Positions 1 through 5,897 of a stretch of DNA of 5,897 bases are shown piece after piece. Position numbers and translations under genes: made by a program. The notes under the pieces are model-generated. The model made no database searches. It was not told the origin of the DNA and was given only the letters and a program-made list of their open reading frames with translations. The stretch comes from Methanobrevibacter sp. (GTDB lineage: Archaea > Methanobacteriota > Methanobacteria > Methanobacteriales > Methanobacteriaceae), in contig WRNS01000068.1 of assembly GCA_009776495.1 (NCBI GenBank), forward strand, positions 50 to 5,946, written 5' to 3'. The stretch's first letter is position 1. Each line of letters starts with the position of its first letter.

Positions 1-70
1 CTATATAAATTTTTATTAATTATAAATTATATTATATTTCACGATTATTTTAGGAAAAATGAATAATATT
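1..70. other. AT-rich 3' flank of the double Mur-ligase gene
   Basis: This short non-coding stretch lies just downstream of the TGA stop of the minus-strand gene that ends at 71. Read on the minus strand it contains a run of five T at 55-59 and a second T-poor, A/T-rich stretch near the window edge. Archaeal transcription commonly stops at U-rich tracts without a hairpin, so the T run could serve as a weak terminator. No stem-loop stands out, and it could equally be ordinary AT-rich spacer. Confidence 0.3.
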
Positions 71-3000
71 TCAGTTTAAGATTTTTTTAGAGAATTTAAC
101 TCCACCTTCCCCAATTATCAAAATAATATCTTCATCATTAGCTATTTTTAATCCAAGTTCAATACCTTCTTTTACTTGATTTAGGTTAGCTCCCAATGTA
201 CCTTGTTTTTCACTGTTAGAGCTAGATTTAATATGTTTTACTTGTGAATTTATATATTTTGAAAATTTAAAAGCTGAATTTGAAACAGGAATTATTATAT
301 CTCCATAACTTAGAAGATTAGCTATTTTTAAATCTCCTTCTTCCCCACTTTCAGAAGATATTGTATTAATAATTATTAATTTCTGAGTATCATTTTTAGA
401 TCTTAGCACTGTTTCAATGATGGATTGTACCCCGGCAGGATTATGAGCATAATCTAAAATTATTTTTGGAGAATCATTTATAATTTCTCCTCGACCTGAA
501 ACGCCTTTAAATGAATTAATCCCTTTGATTATATTATCAAATTCGATTCCAAATAACCATGCTCCAGCAGCTGCAGCTAATGAATTATAGATGTTAGCAA
601 TTCCTCCATTTTTTAAAATTACTTCACCCTTGTTTTCATCTATTTTTAATGTATACTTTATTTGATTAAAATTTGTACAATTATTTGGATTATTGAATTC
701 ATTATCCTTGTTTTCACTATTAATATTTCCATTGCCTGTAGAATTTCCATTATCTGTAGATTCATTCTTATTATTAATATTATTATTAATACTATTATTT
801 ATATAGTTATCATCACTATATAAAGTTATATCCATTGCTTCAATATTTAGTTTAGGATTTTTAAAACCACAATCACAATGATAGTTACCTAAATGACCTA
901 AATAATGTTTTGAATAAATTAATTCATTTTCACAAACTGGACAATATCTTATATCATCCATATCAGATATAGTCTTATAATTCAACAAATCAGACTGTAA
1001 ATTTTTATTTAAATTATTATTTGATAGAGTCATTTTTTCAGGATTTATACCAAAGTATACAAGATCTTTGCTTTCGCTAGATTTTCCAAAATAGTTAACT
1101 AATGGATCGTCTCCATTTAATATTAAATTGTTTGCAATATCTACAATTTCTTTTTTACATTTTACATAATCTGAGAAACTGCCATTAGCTAGATGATCTT
1201 TTGAAATGTTGGTGATTAGTGCTGCATTAACATTAGAACTTTGAGCTGATGTTTTAATTTCATTTTTGTTTCCAAATGTCCCAATTTCCACAACAGCAAC
1301 ATCCCCATCTAATCTTGTTTGTAAACTAGGAATAAATTCTGTATTTCCTTGTATATCAAGACAATGCTCACATACTTTTAATTTTGATACTTTAAATATG
1401 TTTTTCAACATTTCCGTTGTTGTTGTTTTTCCATTTGTTCCAGTAATTCCAAAGACAAGTTTTTCAGGTTTGAAGTATTTTAAAATTTCTTCAACTCCTA
1501 ATATTGGAACTTTATTTATGGACTTGAGATTTTCTATTAAGTTTTTATTATTCTTCAAACTTGGTGCTAAGAAAAATGAAGTGGCTTCTTTTAATAATTC
1601 TTCGTCATGTCCACCTAAATCAAGTTCTATCTTTTCATTTTCAAAGATATCTTTTAAAGGGGTATTTTCTACAGAATCTGAAATTGCAACATCCACGGCT
1701 TGACTTTTCAGCACTCGAGCAATTAAACTTCCTACAGTCCCACACCCTCCAATAACAACAACTTTTCCTGAAATAGAATTGTAAAACTCAATAGCTTCTT
1801 TAATATCATTTTTCACACTATCGTATGCATTTACAACCCCAGGACCAATATGTAATATTGTGTCATTGCCACTTGCTATTTTTAAAGCTTTAAAAATTGA
1901 TTCACAAACATTTTCTGTAATATAACTTTCGCTGTCTCCAAAACCTTTTAAAACTTCAAGGGATGCATCAGGGTCTAAAATTTCTGTTGTTTCATTTTTA
2001 CAGCTTGAGATAACTACATTAGCTGATTTAGACAATATTTTACCAATTTGATATTTGTTTCTTGAGGTTAAAGTGTCCGGATTGTCTAAACTCACAATCA
2101 AACGTCCAGGAACTTCTAATCCCTTAAATAATTTTTCCATACTTTCTGGATTGTGAGCTGCATCCATAAATAGGTTGATATTATTTATGGTATCAATTTT
2201 TTCAAATCTTCCTTTAACTCCTTTAAATTCAGCTATTCTTTCTATCGCATCTTCTAATTTAATATTTAAAATTAATAAAATTAATAGTGTAGCTAAAGAG
2301 TTTTCAACATTTACCAGTCCAGGAACATTTATTTCCACTTCTTTTTCAAAAGATTGTAAATATTTTCTTTCAAAGTCTTCACATTCACAATTAATTTTAT
2401 TACAATTTCTACATAAGAGTGTAGGTATTTTTTTTGAACTTATTGTAAATTTAGAACCATTTATTCCATTTAACTCAATGTCTTTAGCTATAAAATCCAA
2501 TTCTACTTGAGGATTATAATAAGTTTTATTTTCAAATACTATCTTTTGAGGGTTTCCAAGACCATAAACAATATAATCTGAGCGAAGAGTATTCTCTCTT
2601 GTGCTTATGATTGGATCATCACCATTTACAATCATTAAACCATTTTCTTTTACTAAATTATCTATAGCTATATTTCTCTCAATGTATTCTTCATATGAGT
2701 TAAATTCATCCATATGATCAGGAGTTAAATTTGTTAAAACACCAGCATCGAGTTCTAAACCTTCAGCCATTCTTATAGTTCCATGAGGTAATTCAAATAT
2801 GCCTAAATCTTTTTTAAAATTAGTGTCTTTCTTTTCAATCACACCACTAACAACCATTTCAACTAAACCTTCAATAACCAACGAATCTTGAAGTGAAGAA
2901 AATGTCAGAGTATTATACATAGTTTCAAGTGCAAAACTAATCATATTAGTTGTAGTAGTTTTACCATCGGTTCCTGATACTCCAAACAGAGGTATTTTAA

Positions 3001-3346
3001 TCAATGAATTTAAAATATTGCCTATATCTTTGGTTTCAATAATATTCAATTTATTTTCATTAGCTAATCTCATTATTTTTCGAATAAAATCCGCTGTTTT
3101 GGGGATGTTAGGTGATATGAATACATAATCAATTTCATTTAAAATGTTATAATCATGATTTCCAAGTTCAAAACTTATATCTCTTCTTTTCAATAGTTCA
3201 ATTTTGTTTTGAGCTTTTTTAGGTAATTTATCCCAGGGTTTTATATCGGTAACAAATACTTTATTATTTAAAAAATTTAAAAGATTTGCCACAGGTCTAC
3301 CAGCATTTCCTGCACCAACAACAAGTATTTTTTTATTTTTAATCAC
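71..3346 (-). CDS. Tandem (double) Mur ligase family protein, probable pseudomurein peptide ligase
   Basis: The 1091-residue protein holds two full Mur-ligase modules; typical Mur ligases have about 430-500 residues. Such enzymes use ATP to join an amino acid to a carboxylate through an acyl-phosphate, in the cytoplasm. Module 1 (about 1-525) has a Rossmann motif GAGNAG (11-16), P-loop GVSGTDGKTTTT (122-133), acidic E185, NLTPDH (206-211), NGDDP (241-245), cysteines C312, C315, C320 and C322, N349, GRFE (379-382) and DAAHNP (395-400). Module 2 (about 526-1091) has GGCGTVG (533-539), P-loop GITGTNGKTTTT (633-644), E687, NISKDH (713-718), NGDDP (744-748), a CPVC...CDCG zinc-ribbon pattern (802-827), an Asn-rich insert (about 841-895), N921, GRGE (951-954) and DYAHNP (965-970). 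The ribbon and the NPAG that follows recall MurT, but MurT has no MurD-like N-domain. The start is GTG at 3346, chosen because AGGGG lies 6 bases upstream and the next in-frame Met is residue 92. A role in pseudomurein peptide synthesis is inferred from the family and the likely host; substrates are unknown. Confidence 0.9.
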   Translation of the reverse strand: MIKNKKILVVGAGNAGRPVANLLNFLNNKVFVTDIKPWDKLPKKAQNKIELLKRRDISFELGNHDYNILNEIDYVFISPNIPKTADFIRKIMRLANENKLNIIETKDIGNILNSLIKIPLFGVSGTDGKTTTTNMISFALETMYNTLTFSSLQDSLVIEGLVEMVVSGVIEKKDTNFKKDLGIFELPHGTIRMAEGLELDAGVLTNLTPDHMDEFNSYEEYIERNIAIDNLVKENGLMIVNGDDPIISTRENTLRSDYIVYGLGNPQKIVFENKTYYNPQVELDFIAKDIELNGINGSKFTISSKKIPTLLCRNCNKINCECEDFERKYLQSFEKEVEINVPGLVNVENSLATLLILLILNIKLEDAIERIAEFKGVKGRFEKIDTINNINLFMDAAHNPESMEKLFKGLEVPGRLIVSLDNPDTLTSRNKYQIGKILSKSANVVISSCKNETTEILDPDASLEVLKGFGDSESYITENVCESIFKALKIASGNDTILHIGPGVVNAYDSVKNDIKEAIEFYNSISGKVVVIGGCGTVGSLIARVLKSQAVDVAISDSVENTPLKDIFENEKIELDLGGHDEELLKEATSFFLAPSLKNNKNLIENLKSINKVPILGVEEILKYFKPEKLVFGITGTNGKTTTTEMLKNIFKVSKLKVCEHCLDIQGNTEFIPSLQTRLDGDVAVVEIGTFGNKNEIKTSAQSSNVNAALITNISKDHLANGSFSDYVKCKKEIVDIANNLILNGDDPLVNYFGKSSESKDLVYFGINPEKMTLSNNNLNKNLQSDLLNYKTISDMDDIRYCPVCENELIYSKHYLGHLGNYHCDCGFKNPKLNIEAMDITLYSDDNYINNSINNNINNKNESTDNGNSTGNGNINSENKDNEFNNPNNCTNFNQIKYTLKIDENKGEVILKNGGIANIYNSLAAAAGAWLFGIEFDNIIKGINSFKGVSGRGEIINDSPKIILDYAHNPAGVQSIIETVLRSKNDTQKLIIINTISSESGEEGDLKIANLLSYGDIIIPVSNSAFKFSKYINSQVKHIKSSSNSEKQGTLGANLNQVKEGIELGLKIANDEDIILIIGEGGVKFSKKILN
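662..826 (-). other. Asn/Ser-rich low-complexity insert within module 2
   Basis: This segment encodes residues about 841-895 of the double ligase. It is dominated by Asn with Ser, Gly, Thr, Asp, Glu and Lys. It lies between the zinc-ribbon cysteines (802-826) and the return to recognisable ligase sequence near residue 896. The first part comes from an ATT/AAT-type trinucleotide-like tract and the middle from an 18-base tandem duplication. It probably forms a disordered, solvent-exposed loop that lengthened by slippage. Module 1 has no equivalent. Confidence 0.8.
725..760 (-). repeat. Two-copy 18-bp tandem duplication inside the coding sequence
   Basis: Positions 725-742 and 743-760 are adjacent copies that differ at only two bases. 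In frame they encode the hexapeptides STDNGN and STGNGN (residues 863-874). Because the unit is a multiple of three, the duplication keeps the reading frame. It is the clearest sign of recent expansion in the Asn-rich insert. Confidence 0.85.
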
Positions 3347-3560
3347 TTATATCCCCTAAAATTAATCTTCATGGTTAATGTCAAAGATTGATGAAAATTT
3401 TAATAATTAGCTAAATTTTTAAATATATTATTAATTATATTTTATATTATTTATTGAATATTGTTTATTAGTAAAATTTTATTAAAAACTATTAAACTTA
3501 TTGATTATTATATTATCCATTTAAATATTTAAATTTAATATAATTATAATTAGAATTTAT
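3347..3560 (-). promoter_or_regulatory. Intergenic region with probable promoter and leader of the double ligase gene
   Basis: This 214-base gap separates the two minus-strand ligase genes and is far longer than expected inside a tight operon, so the downstream gene probably has its own promoter. An A/T-only TATA-like element lies around 3421-3429 (minus strand). It would place transcription start near 3395-3400 and give a leader of about 50 bases. That leader is noticeably less A/T-pure than the rest of the gap. It carries a 6-base inverted repeat, AATCTT at 3364-3369 and AAGATT at 3384-3389. A perfect 16-base A/T palindrome lies at 3519-3534 closer to the upstream gene's stop. In DNA this AT-rich, the TATA assignment is weak, and read-through from the upstream gene remains possible. 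Confidence 0.35.
3353..3357 (-). promoter_or_regulatory. Ribosome binding site deciding the GTG start at 3346
   Basis: On the minus strand the sequence AGGGG is followed by six bases (ATATAA) and then GTG. The match to the archaeal 16S tail is partial but the spacing is good. It supports a GTG start that places the GAGNAG Rossmann motif at residue 11, as expected for a MurD-like N-terminus. Confidence 0.7.
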
Positions 3561-4844
3561 TTAATCGCATGATTTAGTAAGTAATTCCAATCTATTTTGA
3601 ATATCAATAATAGTGTCTTGACCATTACCTCCAATTAAGATTGCTTCTTCATGGGAGTATTCAACAATAAGATTAATTATTTCTTTTATACTATTAGCTT
3701 TTTCTATTTTGCCTTTATAATTTAAATCTTTTAATCTTTCAATAGCTAGATCAATAGTATCTTCTAAACCTGGAAAAAGTACAATAACTTTAGGATTAGC
3801 TTTTGAAACTTCATTAAGAATATCTAAACGATGTTTTTCTGAAAATCGGGGTGTTCCAACAAATATTGCAAAGAATTCTTTCTCATCTAAGATATGTTTA
3901 ATGGCATCAGAATTATCTGTTTTCCCAATATATACATCCGAATCATTTAATTCATATTTTTTTAACCTTCCATCCAAGCTTTCAAAACTTTTTAAAGAGT
4001 CATTTATAATTTTTTCATCAATTTTTAGGTATTTAGCCATTGAACTAGCTAATCCTGCATTTAATCTATTAAATTCACCAACCATCTTAATTTCCTCTGA
4101 AAATGCAGAATAACACAGGAATTTTTTAGCTACTTTTTTAAATTCTTCAATATCTTTTTCATTTTCATAAATAATAATATTTTTATTTTCAAAAAAATCC
4201 AATAATGAAAGTTTATAATTATCTATTGAGCCATGAAAATTAATATGGTCATTTCCAATATTTGTTAGTCCTAATAAATCTAAATCAAAACAATATTTAC
4301 AGAAGTCCAATGTCATATCACATATTTCAACTATTATAAAATCAGAATTCTCTTTTTCTGCTTCCAGAATAATTTCACAATATCCTTGAAAACCTCCACC
4401 AGCATTACCACCAATGAGAACTTTTTTTCCAGCTTTTTCTAATATTTCTTTAAGCATAATAGAGCTAGTTGTTTTCCCGTTTGTTCCAGTGATTCCTATA
4501 GTGAAGATTTCTTTATGTTTTTTTAACTTGTTACATATAAGTTTTTCAGTTTTTCGCAGTTCATTAGCTATTTTCAAGTTCCAGAGACTAGGACTCAGTA
4601 CAATGGCATCACAACTTTTAACAATATCTTTATCCATATATCCTAAATCTATAGAAATTTTATTGGAATTCATCGAAATTTTGTCCTTCTCAGTAGAGAT
4701 AGTGGCATCTGCAATATAAAGTTTTAACTCTTCTAAATCTATATCTGTATTAGGATCTGTTGCATAAACATCCCAATGATGTTTTATTAAAGATTTGGAA
4801 GCTTTTTTTCCTTCTACACCTAATCCTATTACTGCAGCTTTCAT
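3561..4844 (-). CDS. MurD-like Mur ligase family protein, probable pseudomurein peptide ligase
   Basis: The protein has 427 residues, the size of a single MurD (E. coli MurD has about 437). Using the start at 4844, the Rossmann motif GLGVEG is at 7-12 and the P-loop GITGTNGKTT at 117-126. A MurD-like GGNAGG follows at 145-150. Further motifs are acidic E173, NIGNDH (195-200), GEFNRLN (256-262) opening the end of the central domain, and GR (292-293) opening the C-terminal ligase domain. The usual DYAHNP or MurD-type DSKATN position is replaced by KTDN (308-311). There is no zinc ribbon, but three cysteines (C175, C182, C185) cluster near the active-site region. The expected activity is ATP-dependent addition of an amino acid to a cell-wall precursor; the amino acid is not predictable. 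An in-frame ATG lies 12 bases upstream at 4856. The 4844 start is preferred because GAGGG sits 5 bases before it, whereas nothing SD-like precedes the upper ATG. The gene lies upstream of the double ligase on the same strand. A Mur-like enzyme of cofactor synthesis (such as CfbE of coenzyme F430) was considered but is less likely given the MurD-like N-terminus. Confidence 0.85.
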   Translation of the reverse strand: MKAAVIGLGVEGKKASKSLIKHHWDVYATDPNTDIDLEELKLYIADATISTEKDKISMNSNKISIDLGYMDKDIVKSCDAIVLSPSLWNLKIANELRKTEKLICNKLKKHKEIFTIGITGTNGKTTSSIMLKEILEKAGKKVLIGGNAGGGFQGYCEIILEAEKENSDFIIVEICDMTLDFCKYCFDLDLLGLTNIGNDHINFHGSIDNYKLSLLDFFENKNIIIYENEKDIEEFKKVAKKFLCYSAFSEEIKMVGEFNRLNAGLASSMAKYLKIDEKIINDSLKSFESLDGRLKKYELNDSDVYIGKTDNSDAIKHILDEKEFFAIFVGTPRFSEKHRLDILNEVSKANPKVIVLFPGLEDTIDLAIERLKDLNYKGKIEKANSIKEIINLIVEYSHEEAILIGGNGQDTIIDIQNRLELLTKSCD

Positions 4845-4849
4845 TAAAT

Positions 4850-4854
4850 CCCTC
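4850..4854 (-). promoter_or_regulatory. Ribosome binding site that selects the ATG at 4844
   Basis: On the minus strand GAGGG is followed by five bases and then ATG (4844-4842). The G of an upstream in-frame ATG (4856-4854) is the first base of this site, so a ribosome docked here would use the lower ATG. The same arrangement, a G-run then an A/T spacer then the start codon, is seen in the downstream double ligase gene. Confidence 0.7.
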
Positions 4855-5183
4855 ATAAAAGATTAAAATTTATAATCAAATTTTTTAAACAATTAATTTA
4901 TTAATATTTCACTATATTTGTAAATATTATACAATTTTGTGAAAATTTTGTTATTTTTGATAATTTTAGCTATTTTAGATAATTTTTTCATTGTTTATTC
5001 GTATTAAAGTATATTTTGTTATTTTTATTATTTTATTATTAATATTTACTTGATTATTTTATATATAATCCTTTTTAAAAAATAATTATTGATTTTTACA
5101 TTTTTATTTATTAAATAATTTATTTTTGATTGACTTATTTAACTATTATATAAATATTTATTATACAGATTAATTCATAAATT

Positions 5184-5196
5184 ATTATATATAAAA
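5184..5196 (+). promoter_or_regulatory. TATA box of the TIR-like gene
   Basis: The sequence TTATATATAAAAA closely resembles the methanogen TATA consensus. A start of transcription about 25 bases downstream would fall near 5215. That leaves a short leader of roughly 20 bases containing the SD. The box is also placed suitably relative to the direct repeat at 5204-5227. Other A/T boxes nearby mean it is a probable, not a proven, promoter. Confidence 0.5.
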
Positions 5197-5203
5197 ACTT
5201 CAT

Positions 5204-5227
5204 GAATTGGATTTAGAATTGGTTTGA
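5204..5227 (+). repeat. 12-bp tandem direct repeat over the predicted transcription start
   Basis: GAATTGGATTTA at 5204-5215 is followed at once by GAATTGGTTTGA at 5216-5227, with 10 of 12 positions identical. The repeat lies between the TATA box and the SD and contains G residues in otherwise A/T-dominated DNA. Its position would suit an operator bound by a repressor. Chance duplication cannot be excluded. Confidence 0.5.
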
Positions 5228-5231
5228 AGGT
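5228..5231 (+). promoter_or_regulatory. Ribosome binding site of the TIR-like gene
   Basis: AGGT, within GAAGGTAG, lies six bases before the ATG at 5238. It matches the AGGTG-type archaeal SD and supports this start. Confidence 0.7.
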
Positions 5232-5237
5232 AGTATT

Positions 5238-5639
5238 ATGTTTGAAGAAGAAAAAGATGATAAAATCTATAATCTTTTGATAAGTAAAGGAATAGATGCA
5301 AATAGTGAATATTCTAAATTTGTGGAAAAATTATATTCAAAAAAAGATTTTTTATGGAAGGAATCTGTAGCTGGTCTTTATTCAAGCTTATCAGAAAAAT
5401 TTTTTAGTAAAATTGATGTGATAATAATTTTATCAGGACTTTATAATAAAAATAAGGAAGATTTTGATAAGATTATTGAAGCAGCTATTAAATTTAATAA
5501 ACCTATTGTTCTAGTAAAACCTCAAGGAATGGAAGAATTACCTGAAAATATTGAAAAGATAGCTACAGCTATTGTGGGTTGGAATGTTAACTGTATTATC
5601 GATACCTTAAAAGAAGCTACTGAAGATTTTTCAAAATAA
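5238..5639 (+). CDS. MTH538-like TIR-like domain protein (DUF1863 family)
   Basis: The protein has 133 residues and no signal peptide or membrane segment, so it is probably cytoplasmic. Several features match the MTH538-type flavodoxin/TIR-like fold. There is a hydrophobic beta strand with Asp and Gly, DVIIILSGLY (60-69). A charged helix (71-86) follows, then a second strand NKPIVLVKPQG (87-97), then LPENIEKIA (101-109). The hallmark VGWN (113-116) is followed by NCIIDTLKEA, the final helix. The N-terminal third (about 1-58) is rich in Lys and Glu, holds a strand-like KIYNLLISKG (9-18) and resembles the start of MTH538. Known relatives include ThsB of the Thoeris defence system, which makes a nucleotide signal from NAD, but MTH538 itself has no established activity. 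Family membership is well supported. Whether this protein is an NADase, a signalling adaptor or neither cannot be judged, since no clear TIR catalytic glutamate is evident in the helix after the SGLY strand. It is transcribed away from the Mur ligases and probably from its own promoter. Confidence 0.8.
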   Translation: MFEEEKDDKIYNLLISKGIDANSEYSKFVEKLYSKKDFLWKESVAGLYSSLSEKFFSKIDVIIILSGLYNKNKEDFDKIIEAAIKFNKPIVLVKPQGMEELPENIEKIATAIVGWNVNCIIDTLKEATEDFSK

Positions 5640-5897
5640 TATTTAATCGAAAAATATGGATTGAATTTTAAAAATATGCTTTTTATAGTTATAATATAAA
5701 TTTTAAAATAAAAATATTAAAAATTATTAATCAACAAGATAATTTGTATGTAAATATTAATAAAAGAAATTTATTTATAAACGATTTTTTAAAAAATTTT
5801 AAAAATTATATAAAAATTTATAATAAAAAAAAGGTTTTAAAAAATTTTTAAAAAAAAATTTAAAATAAAATTTTAAAAATTATTAAAAATTTGTAAT
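5640..5897. other. Extremely A/T-rich non-coding tail
   Basis: No coding sequence or structured RNA gene is visible in these 258 bases. A run of five T (5680-5684) shortly after the stop at 5639 could end transcription of the TIR-like gene, though the signal is weak. From 5761 to the end only six G or C residues occur, and 5835-5892 is 58 bases of A and T alone, built of alternating A and T runs. The sequence is self-complementary in many short registers because of its composition, not because of a specific hairpin. Confidence 0.6.

Larger units (their letters stand above)
4845..5237. promoter_or_regulatory. Divergent promoter region between MurD-like and TIR-like genes
   Basis: This 393-base region has no convincing coding sequence and separates two genes that diverge from it. 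For the minus-strand ligase, a TATA-like element is possible around 4920-4933, which would give a leader of about 50-60 bases; it is a weak call. For the plus-strand gene a better TATA element is listed separately, and another A/T box occurs at 5146-5158. A 9-base direct repeat, GATAATTTT, occurs at 4959-4967 and 4978-4986, which is not remarkable at this base composition. The middle, about 5000-5140, shows only A/T-rich low-complexity sequence. Confidence 0.5.

Noticed and set aside
71..1771. Module 2 as a true MurT needing a GatD amidotransferase partner.
   Set aside because: The zinc-ribbon pattern is MurT-like, but module 2 has a MurD-type N-domain and an HNP motif that MurT lacks, and no GatD-like gene is present in the window.
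1266..2510. Plus-strand open frames of 64-145 codons within the double ligase gene.
   Set aside because: They are antisense to a well-supported coding frame with many conserved motifs, have no SD or family resemblance, and arise from the composition of the real gene.
3519..3534. A perfect 16-base A/T palindrome as a regulatory site or terminator.
   Set aside because: Palindromes of A and T are expected by chance in sequence this AT-rich, and there is no G/C stem or placement to favour function.
141..4576. Recurring TTAGCTATTTT-like words on the plus strand, suggestive of a dispersed repeat.
   Set aside because: Most occurrences encode Lys-Ile-Ala-Asn in helices of the ligases, so codon bias and protein sequence explain them.
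3901..4719. Plus-strand open frames of 70 and 101 codons within the MurD-like gene.
   Set aside because: They are antisense shadows with no recognisable domain and lie opposite the P-loop and C-domain of the real protein.
4842..4856. A longer MurD-like protein of 431 residues starting at the ATG at 4856.
   Set aside because: No SD precedes that ATG, while GAGGG lies 5 bases before the ATG at 4844, and the Rossmann strand begins straight after the lower start.
5202..5216. A four-codon leader open frame (ATG to TAG) before the TIR-like gene.
   Set aside because: It has no SD, probably overlaps or precedes the transcription start, and is too short to separate from chance.
5238..5639. A complete Thoeris defence system.
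   Set aside because: Only a TIR-like protein is present. No ThsA-type effector is seen, and the MTH538 subgroup has no shown defence role.

Overview
The window is very AT-rich, with intergenic stretches that are almost pure A/T. Its genes have archaeal-type features: short Shine-Dalgarno (SD) sequences and TATA-like boxes. Its gene content fits a member of the Methanobacteriales, most likely a low-GC genus such as Methanobrevibacter or Methanosphaera. Two lines of evidence support this: Mur-ligase homologues in an archaeal setting, as expected of a pseudomurein-walled methanogen, and a small protein that strongly resembles MTH538 of Methanothermobacter. The order is inferred from family knowledge, and the genus is a guess.

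Layout. Positions 71-3346 (minus strand) hold one very large gene for a 1091-residue protein made of two complete Mur-ligase modules in tandem. Each module has a MurD-like Rossmann N-domain, an ATPase P-loop, a central domain carrying a cysteine motif, and a C-terminal ligase domain. Module 2 has a MurT-like zinc-ribbon pattern followed by an Asn-rich low-complexity insert. A 214-base AT-rich gap (3347-3560) separates it from an upstream gene on the same strand (3561-4844), which encodes a single MurD-like ligase of 427 residues. Next comes a 393-base gene-free divergent promoter region. On the plus strand at 5238-5639 there is a 133-residue TIR-like/flavodoxin-like protein of the MTH538 (DUF1863) type. 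The right end (5640-5897) is non-coding and nearly free of G and C.

How the genes may work together. Three ATP-dependent amide ligase modules encoded side by side on one strand suggest successive or alternative amino-acid additions to a cell-wall precursor, most plausibly the pseudomurein peptide. The substrates cannot be read from the sequence. The divergent TIR-like gene may share regulatory DNA with the ligases, but nothing in the sequence proves a functional link. No tRNA, rRNA, CRISPR array, insertion sequence or origin was seen.

The points most worth follow-up are the fused and diverged double ligase, the different cysteine motifs and carbamyl-lysine positions in its two halves, and the TIR-like neighbour with a direct repeat in its leader.
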